NCBI RefSeq assembly: GCF_040549045.1 | Contig: NZ_JBEWTB010000002.1 | Location: 4,142,501 to 4,206,500 of the forward strand | Length of the DNA: 64,000 bases | Direction of reading: 5' to 3' | DNA from: Endozoicomonas sp. NE40 | Lineage (GTDB): Bacteria > Pseudomonadota > Gammaproteobacteria > Pseudomonadales > Endozoicomonadaceae | Shown: positions 63,195 through 64,000 of the stretch, one piece after another | How positions within the stretch are numbered: position 1 is the stretch's first letter | Layout of the letters: the number at the start of each line of letters is the position of its first letter | Program-made: the position numbers and the translations under genes | Notes under the pieces: generated by a model | The model's database searches: none | Seen by the model: the letters and a program-made list of their open reading frames with translations, nothing else | Told to the model about the DNA's origin: nothing

Positions 63195-63470
63195 ATGCGT
63201 TCCATGTCTACTTCCAAAACCCTTGCGGAAAAACTTGCTGCCCATCCAGAGCTTGAAAAAAGAGTATCTGAATTGATCAGTCTGGTAGAAGCCAAGTCCG
63301 GTCATCTTGACCGGGCTGATGAAGCAGAGGAAGCTGTCATTGAAAACCTTAAAGAACTGGGGAATGAGCTTCTGACGGACTGGGGAGCCCATAAAGAGAA
63401 GCAAAAGTTTGAAGAGGCCCACGATCTTCACTCTGAATCAAATACTAAAAAAAAGACCTCCACTGGATGA
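63195..63470 (+). CDS. ISKra4-family transposase, first ORF
   Basis: 91 aa (or 88 from ATG 63204). KTLAEKLAAHPELEKRVSEL and ENLKELGNELLTDWGAHK match the N-terminal domain of ISKra4 transposases. Its TGA overlaps the ATG of the second ORF by four bases (ATGA), a common translational-coupling or frameshift point in this family. Confidence 0.85.
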   Translation: MRSMSTSKTLAEKLAAHPELEKRVSELISLVEAKSGHLDRADEAEEAVIENLKELGNELLTDWGAHKEKQKFEEAHDLHSESNTKKKTSTG

Positions 63471-64000
63471 CCACTTACGGCAAAGTTCGTCTCTGTGAGC
63501 GATGCTTGACCGTTGCAGGGCATCGTATACGCCCTTTTTCCGAGAATGCCCATATCCACTGTCGTGACTACTCTTTACCGTTACAACGGCGATTGGTGGA
63601 TTTTGCATCAGACAGTTCTTTTGCAACAGCTTCACAGAAAATGGAAGAGCATTATGGCGTTATCGTACCTGAGTCATCAGTACGAGCCATTACCCTGGGT
63701 CACGCCCGCTGCATGAGTGAGCAATCTAAAGCTTCCCTGAAAAATTGTCAGGAATGTGTAGGAGAAGGCAAGCAGCTGATTGGTGAAATGGACGGCAGCA
63801 TGATTCCAGTGGTTCTTTTTGATGAAGAAGCTGAAGGCGACAAGCGCAAGGCCAGAAAAGTTGACTGGCAAGAGGCCAAGCTTTGCTTGGTTTATGAACA
63901 AGGAAGTTGCGATAAGCGACATCGTGTAGTTATGGGAGAGCCCGGTGAAGCAGGCGATCAGTGGTTGAGTTGCGCTATTGAGCAAGGTTTGAATCGGCAG
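63467..64000 (+). CDS. ISKra4-family transposase, second ORF, partial
   Basis: Open to the window end (178 codons seen). Starts MTTYGKVRLCERCLTVAGHR with a zinc-binding-like Cys pair, then LPLQRRLVDFASDSSF and EEHYGVIVPESSVRAITLGH; EMDGSMIPVV is the first Asp of the DDE catalytic triad, and KARKVDWQEAKLCLV is the typical following block. The C-terminal catalytic residues are outside the window. Confidence 0.88.
   Translation, partial: MTTYGKVRLCERCLTVAGHRIRPFSENAHIHCRDYSLPLQRRLVDFASDSSFATASQKMEEHYGVIVPESSVRAITLGHARCMSEQSKASLKNCQECVGEGKQLIGEMDGSMIPVVLFDEEAEGDKRKARKVDWQEAKLCLVYEQGSCDKRHRVVMGEPGEAGDQWLSCAIEQGLNRQ

Larger units (their letters stand above)
63121..64000 (+). mobile_element. ISKra4-like insertion sequence, left part, cut by window edge
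   Basis: Two transposase frames (63195-63470 and 63467-64000) begin an ISKra4-family element. The left end lies somewhere between the yceD promoter-like sequence and the first ATG (about 63121-63190); I cannot define the terminal inverted repeat without the right end. It appears to have landed between yceF and the expected yceD. Confidence 0.75.

Overview
The window reads as a chromosomal segment of a gammaproteobacterium of the Oceanospirillales type, most likely Endozoicomonas or a close relative. Core gene order (exbB-exbD-lpxK-Trm112-kdsB-murB, rne/rluC-HAD-sppA-yceF, pyrD/rmf/rlmL) resembles Pseudomonas and relatives, while between core blocks sit proteins of the kind expected from an animal-associated bacterium. 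The taxon is inferred from gene content and style, not from a marker search.

Layout. 0.2-8.2 kb: a helical hypothetical protein, nadK, glpG, a small predicted cysteine-protease-like protein, a large PLP enzyme, a YeaC-like protein and a DUF2797 protein. 8.3-18 kb: pepN, then a DUF1302/DUF1329/YCF48-like/MMPL-RND operon (outer membrane, periplasm, inner membrane). 18-25.3 kb: a minus-strand moxR-DUF58-DUF4381-batA-batB(TPR)-batD operon. 25.8-32.3 kb: the 180-kDa NAD-glutamate dehydrogenase and ccmA-ccmB, after which the usual ccmCDEFGH genes are absent. 32.4-37.8 kb: an accessory island with two convergent genes, a 504-aa protein carrying four helix-loop-helix units (two with eukaryote-like basic DNA-binding regions of the Myc/Max type) and a 1272-aa protein with glycine/alanine-rich hydrophobic segments and coiled coil. 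38-42 kb: pyrD, rmf, rlmL. 42-43.3 kb: a YopT-like (peptidase C58) cysteine-protease gene bracketed by degraded direct copies of a CopA-type heavy-metal-binding domain. 43.4-53.5 kb: lolC/F-lolD, two small genes, comEC, exbBD, lpxK, a Trm112-like gene, kdsB, a remnant of a low-molecular-weight tyrosine phosphatase, murB. 53.5-54.8 kb: an L,D-transpeptidase gene broken by two frameshifts. 54.8-63 kb: rne, rluC, a HAD phosphatase, sppA, an internally deleted rplT remnant, a LysE exporter, yceF. 63.1-64 kb: the start of an ISKra4-like insertion sequence running off the window.

How it fits together. The core genes cover envelope assembly (lpxK, kdsB, murB, lol, exbBD), RNA processing and ribosome work (rne, rluC, rlmL, rmf) and central metabolism (nadK, pyrD, gdhB). 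The accessory genes share traits of host-directed effectors: Ser/Thr/Gln-rich N-termini, lower GC in two cases, C-H-D protease triads, and eukaryotic-type DNA-binding domains. The most exciting candidate is the tandem bHLH protein at 32360-33874, which I predict to be a nucleus-targeted effector that mimics or competes with host bHLH transcription factors. Remnants of copA, ptpA, rplT and an ldt gene, together with the IS, show active gene decay and rearrangement in this lineage.
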